Origin: Aquimarina latercula DSM 2041
Lineage (GTDB): Bacteria; Bacteroidota; Bacteroidia; Flavobacteriales; Flavobacteriaceae
Reading direction: 5' to 3'
Assembly: GCF_000430645.1 (NCBI RefSeq)
Contig: NZ_KE387185.1
Location: forward strand, 1,399,780-1,463,779
DNA length: 64,000 nt
The translations under genes were made by a program, and so were the position numbers. Positions 23,633-33,299 of this stretch are shown piece after piece (within the stretch, counting starts at the first letter, position 1; each line of letters begins with the position of its first letter). Under the pieces are notes generated by a model that ran no database searches, was not told where the DNA came from, and saw nothing but the letters and a program-made list of their open reading frames with translations.

Positions 23633-24163
23633 ATGAGAAATATAATCAGTATTGTGCTAATTCTAGTATCATTTACAATTTTTGGAGTTCGAATCGCTAA
23701 AAAGATACAGTTTAAACAGAATGTTTCTGGATATTTAAAGAGAGCAGCAGATGCAAATACTATTGAACTTGCTCATGAAGAACTGACCAAAGTTATTGAT
23801 TATTTAGAAGCTAATAATATCACTAGTGGATATACTTCTATGATATGGGAAACCCCTGATGAAGATATTAGTTTTTGGTATAGAAATTTAAAAGCCAGTC
23901 AAGCTGAACTTCAAAATTTAAAATCTAATAGTGCTTTAGAACGGACTAATGTATTGATAAAACTACGAGAAACATTGGTAGATACTGGTAAAAGTACTAA
24001 AGTTACCGTGCCGAGAGGTTTAGCGGTTTATCCTAATAATGGATTGTGGGGGATTTTAATTTTAATAGCATTATTGTCCTTGTTTTTTAGTTTTATATTA
24101 TTTGCAATAGAATCCGAGAAAAAATCAAAAAAGAAGAAAGAACAACAATTATCATCATCCTAA
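23633..24163 (+). CDS. Membrane protein with two helices, unknown
   Basis: About 176 aa from the ATG at 23633, preceded by AAAAGGAAGAA; an upstream in-frame ATG at 23591 would add a charged tail before the first helix and is less likely. The helix ISIVLILVSFTIFGV at the N-terminus and ILILIALLSLFFSFILFAI near the C-terminus flank a periplasmic or cytosolic domain of about 110 residues. A Lys-rich tail follows. It sits between the ABC genes and the AAA+ gene. No family recognised. Confidence 0.7.
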   Translation: MRNIISIVLILVSFTIFGVRIAKKIQFKQNVSGYLKRAADANTIELAHEELTKVIDYLEANNITSGYTSMIWETPDEDISFWYRNLKASQAELQNLKSNSALERTNVLIKLRETLVDTGKSTKVTVPRGLAVYPNNGLWGILILIALLSLFFSFILFAIESEKKSKKKKEQQLSSS

Positions 24164-24184
24164 ATTAAATAGTGTAGGAGTATT

Positions 24185-26089
24185 ATGACCAATAGAAAAT
24201 ACCATAAAACCACAGATCATTTTTTTTCAAAATTAACTCAGGAACATAAAGCTTCTTTTTTTAAAGGAAAATCGGTTAATCCGTTAAAGATATTATCTAT
24301 TTCTTCTGCATTTCCAACGCTAAGAATAAAGGATGAAGATCTGTTAGTGTTATATTCTTTAAAAGATTCAATTGACGAATTAGATTTTATTATTACTACA
24401 CAACATATCCATCTTGCGGATAACAAGATTCCATTAGTTAAGGATGTGTTTCTAGATGTCAAGTTTAGTGCTTTTCCTAAGGAGCAGATTACGTTACTTA
24501 ATAATTTTGTAGATGATTTGTTATTAACTAAGAAAGATGAGAAAAAAAATCTTTCTGATTTTACCAATAAGTTTAAAGATTTCGTAAATCAAAAAGAAGA
24601 TACCACTCAAGATTTTGATATCGATTATGAGTTTCTACAAATTCTAAAAAACGAAGGAGAGAAGATTCAGAATTTGGCAGAAGACTTAAATAATAACAAG
24701 CGTTTTTCTAATACAATTAACGCTATCGTTCATAAAACAGATGATGCTATTGAGTTTAAGGCAGAACATGTAATTCTTCAGGATATCATTAGGGTATTCA
24801 ATATGATATATCCGTTGAGTGATAAAAAAAATACGGTTGCAGATGCTAAGGTGAAATTTTTATTAGCATTTATGTTCGAGAAGCTTCAGGGAAATGATAT
24901 TATAGCTTCTTTGTCTATAGAACGGATTAACAAATTTGTTCAATCAGAAAAGTTTGATGAAAACATAGAAGTAATTAAAACGGCTAGTCTTTTTGATTTA
25001 GGCAATGAATATAAGAATGAATTTTTATTACCGTCACTTTTAAAACGATTAGATAGCCAGCATTTTGCTAATTCTGCATCATTTTTATATAGAATAGCTT
25101 CTTTGATAACTAAAGCGGATGGGACAATTTCTGAGGAAGAGACAACCTTACTGAAGAAGATCAATAGTAAATTACAACATCCTAAAGAAAAATTAGAAGG
25201 AGTAAAGCAAACAGAGATCGATGAAAATGAAACGTTAGATGATGTAATGGATGAATTGAATGAGTTAATTGGTCTAGACAATATCAAAACTTCTGTAAAA
25301 GAATTATCTAACTTTTTAAAGGTACAAAAGCTACGAGAAGAAAAGGGTCTTAAGAATGTAAATAACTCATTACATTCGGTTTTTATGGGACCTCCGGGAA
25401 CTGGTAAAACAACAGTAGCACGTTTGGTGTCTAAAATATATAAACATTTAGGATATTTAGAAAAAGGACATCTTGTAGAAACAGATAGAACAGGAATGGT
25501 AGCTGGATATGTAGGTCAAACTGCATTAAAGGTAGAAGAGGTAGTAAAGACTTCGCTAGATGGAGTGTTGTTTATTGATGAAGCATATTCTCTGGCAAAG
25601 GATAATAAAAAGGATTTTGGTAATGAAGCTGTAGAGGTATTGCTAAAAAAGATGGAAGATCATCGAGATCAATTGGTTGTTATTGCTGCGGGATATCCAG
25701 ATGAGATGGAAGAATTTATAGAGTCGAACCCTGGATTACAATCACGATTTAATAGATACTTTACATTTGATCATTATAAGCCAAAAGAACTCATAGGTAT
25801 TTTTGAATTGTTTTGTGGCAAGAATGATTTTGTATTGGCAGATGAAGCAAAGGAAAAATTAGAGTTTATTTTTGATAAACTATACGAAAAAAGACATAAA
25901 AGTTTTGGTAATGCTAGAGTTGCTAGAAATTTGTTTGAAAAGATTATAGAATACCAAGCGAATCGTATTGTATCAATAACTCCACTTACCGAAGAATTAT
26001 TAAAGACAATCATAGAGGATGATATTCCACCGATTAATCAAACCGTAGATGATTATTTAAGATTTCAGAAGGACGAAGAAGAAGCTTAA
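24185..26089 (+). CDS. CbbX-type AAA+ ATPase with TerB-like region
   Basis: A 634-aa protein. Residues about 290-335 (FLYRIASLITKADGTISEEE) match the TerB tellurite-resistance core, including the ADGxISxEE metal-site pattern. The AAA+ domain follows at about 355-620: Walker A GPPGTGKTT (402-410), a GYVGQT pore-loop-like motif (441-446), Walker B VLFIDEA (461-467), and sensor regions GYPDEMEEF and LQSRF. Such ATPases remodel protein complexes (CbbX on Rubisco). The first 290 residues are unique and may bind the target. It is 12 bases ahead of the helicase gene. Confidence 0.9.
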   Translation: MTNRKYHKTTDHFFSKLTQEHKASFFKGKSVNPLKILSISSAFPTLRIKDEDLLVLYSLKDSIDELDFIITTQHIHLADNKIPLVKDVFLDVKFSAFPKEQITLLNNFVDDLLLTKKDEKKNLSDFTNKFKDFVNQKEDTTQDFDIDYEFLQILKNEGEKIQNLAEDLNNNKRFSNTINAIVHKTDDAIEFKAEHVILQDIIRVFNMIYPLSDKKNTVADAKVKFLLAFMFEKLQGNDIIASLSIERINKFVQSEKFDENIEVIKTASLFDLGNEYKNEFLLPSLLKRLDSQHFANSASFLYRIASLITKADGTISEEETTLLKKINSKLQHPKEKLEGVKQTEIDENETLDDVMDELNELIGLDNIKTSVKELSNFLKVQKLREEKGLKNVNNSLHSVFMGPPGTGKTTVARLVSKIYKHLGYLEKGHLVETDRTGMVAGYVGQTALKVEEVVKTSLDGVLFIDEAYSLAKDNKKDFGNEAVEVLLKKMEDHRDQLVVIAAGYPDEMEEFIESNPGLQSRFNRYFTFDHYKPKELIGIFELFCGKNDFVLADEAKEKLEFIFDKLYEKRHKSFGNARVARNLFEKIIEYQANRIVSITPLTEELLKTIIEDDIPPINQTVDDYLRFQKDEEEA

Positions 26090-26101
26090 TTTTAGTAGGA
26101 T

Positions 26102-28819
26102 ATGCATATAGAAAAAGTACTATCATACTATCAGGATTGTTATAAGCAAGAATTTAGAGATAATGATATATTAAATTTTTTAGGAACAAAAGTTCACAAG
26201 CGATTCTTTCTAAGTAGTATTGATCAGTTATATCGTGAAGATGATTCCGTCTTTATGAAAACAGATTTTGGAGAAGAGTTGTATAAGTATCTCGAGATCC
26301 ATAGAAAAGAAAAGACATTTGTTGCCTGTAGTTTTTTTATTACCGGAAAGCTAACTTTTTTAGGTAAAAAGAGAACAATATGTGCTCCCTTAATTATTAC
26401 TCCTGCGTCATTAGAAATTAATAATGAAGCATTATATCATATCAATTATAATTTTGAAGAAAATAGAGCTAATGATGCTTTGCTAAATTTATTAAAATCT
26501 AATTTTAATCTTGATGATTCGTTTGTCTTGGAGATGAAATCATTGATTAATGATCAGGATCCGGAAAAACAGGATATTCGCAAAGTTGCCAGAAAGCTAG
26601 GAGAGCATATAAAAATTGATACAATTGCCCTAGAAGATTTGCCTGAGCTTGTTTCGGGAGAGAAATTAAGAAGTCATTTAAAATCACCTTCATTAAAGTT
26701 ACTTCCCGCAATTGCTTTGGGTATTGTCGAGAAATCAAAATCCAGCAGAGATGTTTTACATGAAATCGATGAGATAAAGGAAAGACATTTATTTAATGAT
26801 ACACTTAGAAGTTTCTTTTCCAGAAGAAAAGTAGAAGTTGATAAAGAAACCAATTCGAAAGAAGCTGTATATGTACCTTCTAATCTTAGTGAGTCACAAT
26901 TAGATATTATTCAGGCCGTAAAATCAAATGATGTTACTGTAGTAATTGGTCCTCCAGGAACTGGTAAATCGTACACCATTGCTTCATTAGCTCTAGATCA
27001 AGTATATCATAATAAAAGTGTATTGATCTGTTCTAAATCCGATCAAGCAATAGATGTACTCCAAGATAAAATAATACAAGATTTAGGAGTAAAAGGTCTT
27101 TCTATTAGAGCAGGTTCTGGTAGAAGTCACCGTGCTACCTTAAGAAAGAAAATAGAATCAATTACTAGGTTTAGAAAATCTGGAGGAGATTTTTTTATTC
27201 CTAAAAAGCAAGCTGAAATTGATTATGCTAAAAATAAAATAAAGGAGATAAGCGAAGAAATACAAGAAAGAGAGGGTAGAGAAATTAAAAATGCTGAGCT
27301 GTTTTTGGATCACAAGCCTTCTTTTTTTAAAAGATTGAAGCGAAAATATGTTTCTAAAAAAGTATTAGAAGAATATCCTTTTTGGCAGCTAATAGAATTG
27401 TTGGATCATTATATTCACCAGAGAAATAAGCTGATTAAAGAAATCATTTCTTTAAAATACCAGGATAAGATTTCTAATTTATTACAAAAAGATCGAACTT
27501 TTTCTCAACTATTGAAGCTTGTAAAAACTAAGGATATTGTAGAAAGAGATCGCTTATTTCAGGATATTAATTTTATATCAGTATTACAATGCTTACCTAT
27601 TTGGATTACAAAGTCAACAGATGTTAGTGATGTGTTTCCTTTAGAAAATGATATTTTTGATGTAGCCATTATAGATGAAGCTTCTCAATGTGATATTACG
27701 ACAATGATTCCTGTATTGGCCAGAGCTAAAAAAGTGGTAGTCGTTGGTGATCCAAAACAACTAAGACATGTTTCTTTTTTATCTAGACAGGTAATGGAAA
27801 ATACTGCCAATAATTACGGTCTAATAAAGGGAGAGGATGTAATGAATTACAGGGAAACGAGTTTCTTAGATTATGCCATGGAACGACTTCCTTCTAACAA
27901 TAATATTCATTTTCTTGATGAACATTATCGCAGTGTCCCAAGTATTATCCGATATAGTAATCAGAGATTTTATTTTGATAAGCTAAAGGTAATGTCGGAT
28001 TTACAAATACATCATAAATCTTCTGCTATACATTGGATATTTTGTGAAGGCGAAAAACTAAAAGATGGGACTAACCTTAGCGAGGCTGACAAGATTTTAG
28101 AAGATGTACAACAAATAATTGATCAGGAAATTCAGGTTGCGGTTGGCGTAGCAACGACCATAGGTATTCTTTCTCCTTTTAGAGATCAGGTAAATTACCT
28201 AAAGAATAAGATAGAAGAATATGATCTTGCCGCGATAAAGAAACACAAAATAGCCGTTGGAACACCTTTCGAATTTCAAGGAGAGGAACGTGATCAAATG
28301 TATATCACATTTACCATTGATAACAACATAAGCAGTTCTGTTTTTCAATATTTAGATAGAGAAGATGTATTTAATGTAAGTATAACCCGTGCTAAACAAA
28401 AACAGTTTCTGTATTATTCTTTTGATCCTAAGAATTTTAAGAATAAACATTTATTAATTGATTACTTATCAGAGACTAGAATACATCATCAACATAATCG
28501 AGCGGAAGAATATATTGATAATTTCGCAACAGAAGTACACGAGGAATTGATTCAATTAGGAATCCAAGAACAAGATATTATTGTCAATTATTCATTAGCT
28601 GGATATATAATGGATATTTTAGTAACTTTTAACCAAAGAACGGTATGTATTGATTTGGTTGGATATCCAGGAACCTTAGAAAAAACGTTTTCCATAGAGC
28701 AATACAAAACACTATTTAGAACACAAATACCTATTATAACGATACCGTATGCTTACTGGTTACATAATAAGGAGGCATGTTTGGGTCATATTGCAAAGAA
28801 AGTTAGAATTAAGAAATGA
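26102..28819 (+). CDS. Superfamily 1 (Upf1/Dna2-like) helicase with C-terminal nuclease-like tail
   Basis: A 905-aa protein. Residues 1-250 are a unique N-terminal region. Helicase motifs follow: I GPPGTGKS (283-290), II IIDEASQCD, III VVVGDPKQLRHV, IV LDEHYRSVP, V GTPFEFQGEERD and VI NVSITRAKQ. An insert of about 150 residues lies between motifs Ia and II. The last about 110 residues (VHEELIQLGI, IVNYSLAGYIMDILV, RTVCIDLVGYPG) resemble the small REase-like domain found after such helicases, with D-x(10-12)-D-L-V in place of the usual E-x-K, so it may be inactive. It overlaps the next gene by four bases. Confidence 0.88.
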   Translation: MHIEKVLSYYQDCYKQEFRDNDILNFLGTKVHKRFFLSSIDQLYREDDSVFMKTDFGEELYKYLEIHRKEKTFVACSFFITGKLTFLGKKRTICAPLIITPASLEINNEALYHINYNFEENRANDALLNLLKSNFNLDDSFVLEMKSLINDQDPEKQDIRKVARKLGEHIKIDTIALEDLPELVSGEKLRSHLKSPSLKLLPAIALGIVEKSKSSRDVLHEIDEIKERHLFNDTLRSFFSRRKVEVDKETNSKEAVYVPSNLSESQLDIIQAVKSNDVTVVIGPPGTGKSYTIASLALDQVYHNKSVLICSKSDQAIDVLQDKIIQDLGVKGLSIRAGSGRSHRATLRKKIESITRFRKSGGDFFIPKKQAEIDYAKNKIKEISEEIQEREGREIKNAELFLDHKPSFFKRLKRKYVSKKVLEEYPFWQLIELLDHYIHQRNKLIKEIISLKYQDKISNLLQKDRTFSQLLKLVKTKDIVERDRLFQDINFISVLQCLPIWITKSTDVSDVFPLENDIFDVAIIDEASQCDITTMIPVLARAKKVVVVGDPKQLRHVSFLSRQVMENTANNYGLIKGEDVMNYRETSFLDYAMERLPSNNNIHFLDEHYRSVPSIIRYSNQRFYFDKLKVMSDLQIHHKSSAIHWIFCEGEKLKDGTNLSEADKILEDVQQIIDQEIQVAVGVATTIGILSPFRDQVNYLKNKIEEYDLAAIKKHKIAVGTPFEFQGEERDQMYITFTIDNNISSSVFQYLDREDVFNVSITRAKQKQFLYYSFDPKNFKNKHLLIDYLSETRIHHQHNRAEEYIDNFATEVHEELIQLGIQEQDIIVNYSLAGYIMDILVTFNQRTVCIDLVGYPGTLEKTFSIEQYKTLFRTQIPIITIPYAYWLHNKEACLGHIAKKVRIKK

Positions 28820-29724
28820 TTACTGAAAAAGAAATATCAAAGCAAATAGGCAGAACTATTAAATCACCTATTCGAGTTGGCAGTGTTGCTGACTTAAGAA
28901 TAGATGTAAGTTCTTTTTTGCATTTTTTTAGACCATTTTTTTCTCAATTACAAGATGATGTATATTTAGTAAGAAGCAAACAAATCACTTTTTTGAAGGC
29001 AAGTTTTTCTTCGGACTCGGATGCTATTGAGAAACTTCATAAACCTTACTTTGAAGGTACAAAGTCGATAGATGTTTTAGCATATTGGATACAGCAACTC
29101 GATGAGGGTCAAAAACAAGAATTTGATCGGTTATCTACAATAACAAGACAGCGTAATATAGCTACTTTTTTAATTGAAATTTGGGATGATCAGTATTTTG
29201 TAGAAAGAATAGTGGAACAAGGTTTTGAACAAGATGTTGATGATTTTAGAGTGTGGAAACGTGTTTTTAAACAGGCTAGTAGAAATGCTGTAGAGAACAA
29301 ATTGTTTTTTGAATTGTTAAAAAGAATGGCTGGTTTGGTAAAAAAGATTCATCCAGAGGTTAGAAAAATCCAGATCACCAGTCATTTTATGAGAACTATT
29401 TCTAAAGAAAAGATAAAAGGGGAAAATTCCCCAGAAGGAGTACATGAAGATGGTGCTCAGTATATCATGTCTGCTTTAGTGGTTAATAGACAAAACATAG
29501 TAGGTGCTGAGAGTCAGATTTATGAAAAAACAGATGCAAGTAACAATGAACTTATTTATAATAAAGTTTTAGATCCCGGAGAGTTTATTTTTCAGGCGGA
29601 TACAGGAGAGGAATTTACTTTCGGCAATGACCTTTGGCATTACGTAACTCCTATTGAACCAGAAGACATTTCAAAACCTGGAATACGAGATATTATTGGA
29701 TTTGATATGGATATTTTAGAGTAA
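28816..29724 (+). CDS. 2OG-Fe(II) dioxygenase family protein
   Basis: A 302-aa protein. The C-terminal half carries the iron-site pattern of the PF10014 group (amino-acid hydroxylases such as isoleucine dioxygenase): H-x-D in EGVHEDGAQYI, distal His in NDLWHYVTPI, and Arg in RDIIGFD for 2-oxoglutarate. The N-terminal about 150 residues are unusual for the group and helical. Its ATG overlaps the helicase stop (ATGA). The 3' end overlaps the convergent 434-aa gene by nine bases. The substrate is unknown; a protein or nucleotide target would fit the operon as well as a free amino acid. Confidence 0.82.
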   Translation: MITEKEISKQIGRTIKSPIRVGSVADLRIDVSSFLHFFRPFFSQLQDDVYLVRSKQITFLKASFSSDSDAIEKLHKPYFEGTKSIDVLAYWIQQLDEGQKQEFDRLSTITRQRNIATFLIEIWDDQYFVERIVEQGFEQDVDDFRVWKRVFKQASRNAVENKLFFELLKRMAGLVKKIHPEVRKIQITSHFMRTISKEKIKGENSPEGVHEDGAQYIMSALVVNRQNIVGAESQIYEKTDASNNELIYNKVLDPGEFIFQADTGEEFTFGNDLWHYVTPIEPEDISKPGIRDIIGFDMDILE

Positions 29725-31020
29725 CGATTCTCCAGTTGTCTCTTCTAGTATTTTTGATTCTTTTTCTATTTGTTTTTTGATAAGTTTAAAACTAGTCTTT
29801 TGATATAATTTGCGTAATTCATTTTTTCCTTCTACATCGAATTTATTGGCAAGTGTCTGAATACATATAATACCTAATGATCGAGATGTAGTACCATAAT
29901 TAGTACCTAATGTTACACCAAAACAGCGTTCTAAAATGGTTGTAATAAATTTGACACATTTTTGGTGTTTTCTAATACCAGCAAGAGATACTAAACCCTT
30001 TATTATGTCAATATTCTCTATATATACTTGTTCATAAGTGCCATATATATCATCCTTAGAATTGTAGACTTTATTTCTTAATGTAACGCTTCTTAGTTTT
30101 AGATAAGAAGATTTACGAATGATATTATATAGAAAAACATCAAATTTATTTTCGTCTGTATTATCAATACACGTATTGATTTGTTGTAGTGTATTTTGGT
30201 CGATTGTATCGCAAAGAATTTTTAGAATTTTAGAAAAATTATGTTGATATTTTTCATTCATGCCAGAAAGTAGTTTGTTTACATGTGTTCCGAATGAATC
30301 TGGTAATAATTGAAAAACATATGCCGAAGGAACTAAGCTTATTTTACTATTTTCTAGAATTATCCTATGAATAGTACTTTTAGCTTCCATATACTCTTTG
30401 ATAGGTAAGTATTGTATGGATTTAGAACGTAAAAAAGAATGTAAGCAAGTATTAAGTTCTGGACTTATTTTATGATCTGAAGAATATTTTTGTAGTTGGC
30501 GTAATAAAGGACGTAACGGATAATAGTAGGGATAAGTATTTTTCCATAGTTGAAAGAAATGCGTAAAATCTGTATTGTTCAATCTCATTTTGGAATTAAG
30601 AACAAGTTGACCAAGAGCGCGTTTAAAATTTTCGGGAATCTCTGATTTAGTTTCTATAAATCTTATGCGTTTTGATCGATCTTTTTGGGATATCTCTGGT
30701 GTGATAAAATAGAAAAACTGCTTTTTAATTTCTGGGTGTGATGTGATTAATTTTTTATAATGTTCTAATGAGTTAAAACCAATTTTATAAAGATCATTAT
30801 CCTCATAATTAGAGATCATTTTAGCTTCTTCATAGATGTCAAACAATAATTCTTCAATTTGAGATATATCTGTGTTAATACTATCCAAATCTATAATTTC
30901 TACAATTCTTTTTTCGTCAGTTAGTGTGTCAGAGTTAATGTGTACTAGTTCTTCTTCTGTTATTTGTAGAGGTTTTTTTAGTCCAAAGAACGATAGTATT
31001 TTATTGATATTATTAGGCAT
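29716..31020 (-). CDS. Hypothetical protein, 434 aa, paralogue 1
   Basis: A helical, soluble protein of 434 aa. It shares with its upstream neighbour the N-terminus (KILSFFGLK with an ITEEEL block) and the C-terminus (TSRSLGIICIQTLANKFD..GKNELRKLYQ). It looks like repeated alpha-helical pairs (HEAT-like by eye, not certain). No catalytic motif. Its 3' end overlaps the dioxygenase gene, and the pair lies back-to-back with the operon, so a shared role is possible. Confidence 0.7.
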   Translation of the reverse strand: MPNNINKILSFFGLKKPLQITEEELVHINSDTLTDEKRIVEIIDLDSINTDISQIEELLFDIYEEAKMISNYEDNDLYKIGFNSLEHYKKLITSHPEIKKQFFYFITPEISQKDRSKRIRFIETKSEIPENFKRALGQLVLNSKMRLNNTDFTHFFQLWKNTYPYYYPLRPLLRQLQKYSSDHKISPELNTCLHSFLRSKSIQYLPIKEYMEAKSTIHRIILENSKISLVPSAYVFQLLPDSFGTHVNKLLSGMNEKYQHNFSKILKILCDTIDQNTLQQINTCIDNTDENKFDVFLYNIIRKSSYLKLRSVTLRNKVYNSKDDIYGTYEQVYIENIDIIKGLVSLAGIRKHQKCVKFITTILERCFGVTLGTNYGTTSRSLGIICIQTLANKFDVEGKNELRKLYQKTSFKLIKKQIEKESKILEETTGESLL

Positions 31021-31039
31021 TAATGATGGTAAAACTATT

Positions 31040-32344
31040 TTATATTAGACCTATTCCATTACTTTCTTCCAGTATTTTCGAATACTTTAATATTTCATTC
31101 TTAATACCTTTATAGGTAGTTTCTTGATATAGTTTATTCAGTTCTTCCTTCCCTTTCTGATCGTATTGAAAAGCTAATGTGTATATACATAATTTCCCTA
31201 AAGATTGAGAAGTTTCTCCTAATCTAAGGGCTTTTGCATTAGAAAAAGAACGATTTATAATTTTTAAGAGATGAGGAATTAGACTTTTTTTATTATTAAA
31301 AGTCGCAAGTGATAAAATCATACTTTTTAAAATACTGATATTTTCTTTTTTTATGTATTGACAATTGTATTGAACTTCTAAACCAGAATTATAAGTAACT
31401 TTTTCGACTCTTAAATTACTCATCTTAGGTTTAAAGATAGAAGCTTTTTTTATAAATTCTATTATTTGCCTTTTGTAAACATTCTCACCAATTACATCTA
31501 TATGTTTTTGAACTAAAACGAGTAATTTAAATGGATTATAAAATTCTTTATTAGTCTCGAAAATTTTGAATATTATGCAATAAGCATCTTGTTCTTTTTG
31601 ATTACTATTTTTTAGAAATTTATTTATGTAATCAGCAAAAGGGTCTGAAACTAACAAAAATAAAGGGTGGTTTTCTTCTTTGTCGTTAGTATATGTATGG
31701 AGTATTTTCTGTATGGTATTTCTAGCAGTTTTGTAATAGGAATAGAAATGATTGTTAAACCTTGGGCTTTTTAGAAATATTTTTAGATAATTATAAAACT
31801 CTTCACTGATATCATCCTTTTTAGATTTTGCTCGTAACCTAGAGGTTATAGAACCTATTGTAACATAAGTAGGATATTCTACCCAAAGGTTCATAAAATA
31901 TTTAAAATCTTTTTCCTTAAAATGCAAGTTAGATCTTAATAATAGATTTAGCATTTCATCAAGGTACTGTCTTTTTAACCTATCTACAGAGGCTTCAGGA
32001 GTTGTTTCTAACTTAATAATTTCATTAGATATCCAATAAAGAAAATCCCTTTTAAAAGAAACCTGCTGTTCCGATAAAAATTTATAAGATTTTAAGCTTG
32101 TAAATTTTGGTGCCCAATAGTTATATCTATTGATTTTAAATTTTTCTGTAGCTTCTTTAAAAATAGTATCTGATAAAGCAGAAAAGCTATCTTTAAAGAA
32201 AGGAGTAGTATCTACGTTAATAGTATTTTCTTCTTGCTTACTTTTTTTATTACTAGAGTTATTAGTTATATCTTCTAATTCTTTTTTAGTAATCTCAAAC
32301 TTAGATTCCTTAATCCCAAAAAGAAAAGAAAGAATTTTACCCAT
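31040..32344 (-). CDS. Hypothetical protein, 434 aa, paralogue 2
   Basis: A tandem paralogue of exactly the same length as the downstream gene, starting MGKILSFLFGIKESKF. The conserved C-terminal block is LGETSQSLGKLCIYTLAFQYD. The middle is strongly diverged, so the duplication is old. A 19-base gap makes one transcript likely. No family recognised. Confidence 0.7.
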   Translation of the reverse strand: MGKILSFLFGIKESKFEITKKELEDITNNSSNKKSKQEENTINVDTTPFFKDSFSALSDTIFKEATEKFKINRYNYWAPKFTSLKSYKFLSEQQVSFKRDFLYWISNEIIKLETTPEASVDRLKRQYLDEMLNLLLRSNLHFKEKDFKYFMNLWVEYPTYVTIGSITSRLRAKSKKDDISEEFYNYLKIFLKSPRFNNHFYSYYKTARNTIQKILHTYTNDKEENHPLFLLVSDPFADYINKFLKNSNQKEQDAYCIIFKIFETNKEFYNPFKLLVLVQKHIDVIGENVYKRQIIEFIKKASIFKPKMSNLRVEKVTYNSGLEVQYNCQYIKKENISILKSMILSLATFNNKKSLIPHLLKIINRSFSNAKALRLGETSQSLGKLCIYTLAFQYDQKGKEELNKLYQETTYKGIKNEILKYSKILEESNGIGLI

Positions 32345-32383
32345 AATTATTATTTAAACTATTCAATAAAGTTTGGATAAATT

Positions 32384-33268
32384 TTATGATAATACACAAC
32401 TAATATCATCCAAAGAAGAACCATAATCAAAACTAAAATCTATATGGACCAAATCTCCTGCTTTTACTTCTTGAGTATTGGTGGTTTTTAATACCGTCGG
32501 AGGCATTAAACTATCAGTACCTGTAAAATTAGAGCCTTCTGTCACTTCTACATAAGATTCTAAATACAGTGCATTTATAGTTCCTGAGAATAACACTGGA
32601 ACAGAAAAACTAAGTTTTACACCTTGTTTTTTTTCTTTTAATAATTCAATTTCGTTAACCAAAAACTGCTGAGTTAAAAACATAGGTTGATGTCTAGTAA
32701 AGTTAACCGGGTAATGATGCACATCCGAGTCGATCTCAGCTTCGCATAACCGTGCAAAATTTACAATTCGATTCGGAAACAATTTTCCTCCAGGTTTTAA
32801 GAAATCTCGCATATGCTGAAAAATCTGTACTTGAAATTCATTAGCACAGTAAATACTCATTAACTCACCAACAACAAAATCTACTTTTTCAGGTAAATCT
32901 ACAGTTAGCGCATCAGCATAGATTACTTCTACTTTATCCGCCCAAGGATATTTGGCAATTTCTTTATTGATAAAAGGAATCAGATCAGGATTGTTTTCAA
33001 TTAGATATGCTTTTTTTACAAAAGGCATGTATAGTTTAGTAAGTGGTAATGTTCCTACACCTATCTCGCAAACTATAGCGTCTTTAAAATTATTATTAAG
33101 CTGAAAAGCTTTATGAAAAGCATCTACTCGCTGTTTGTCAGTTTCCATAATCTTATAATAGATTTCTGGAAAACCAAAATGAGATTCATCAAAAGTTTGC
33201 GCTTTTAGTAAGCTATATTTTAACGCATCGTAATTATCAATTACCTCCTCAAATAATTTGTCTTTCAT
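32384..33268 (-). CDS. PRMT-like SAM-dependent methyltransferase
   Basis: A 294-aa class I methyltransferase. Motif I is VCEIGVGTLPLTKLY, the acidic post-I residues are LIENNPD, and motif III is FLKPGGKLFPNRI. Between them GELMSIYCANE resembles the double-E hairpin of protein arginine methyltransferases (SEWMGYxLxxE), and a beta-rich C-terminal domain follows, as in PRMTs. The target is unknown. A small-molecule or rRNA target is not excluded. It is 39 bases downstream of the 434-aa pair in the same direction. Confidence 0.75.
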   Translation of the reverse strand: MKDKLFEEVIDNYDALKYSLLKAQTFDESHFGFPEIYYKIMETDKQRVDAFHKAFQLNNNFKDAIVCEIGVGTLPLTKLYMPFVKKAYLIENNPDLIPFINKEIAKYPWADKVEVIYADALTVDLPEKVDFVVGELMSIYCANEFQVQIFQHMRDFLKPGGKLFPNRIVNFARLCEAEIDSDVHHYPVNFTRHQPMFLTQQFLVNEIELLKEKKQGVKLSFSVPVLFSGTINALYLESYVEVTEGSNFTGTDSLMPPTVLKTTNTQEVKAGDLVHIDFSFDYGSSLDDISCVLS

Positions 33269-33299
33269 TCCTTTAATGATTGTTTTTAGTAAATATAGT

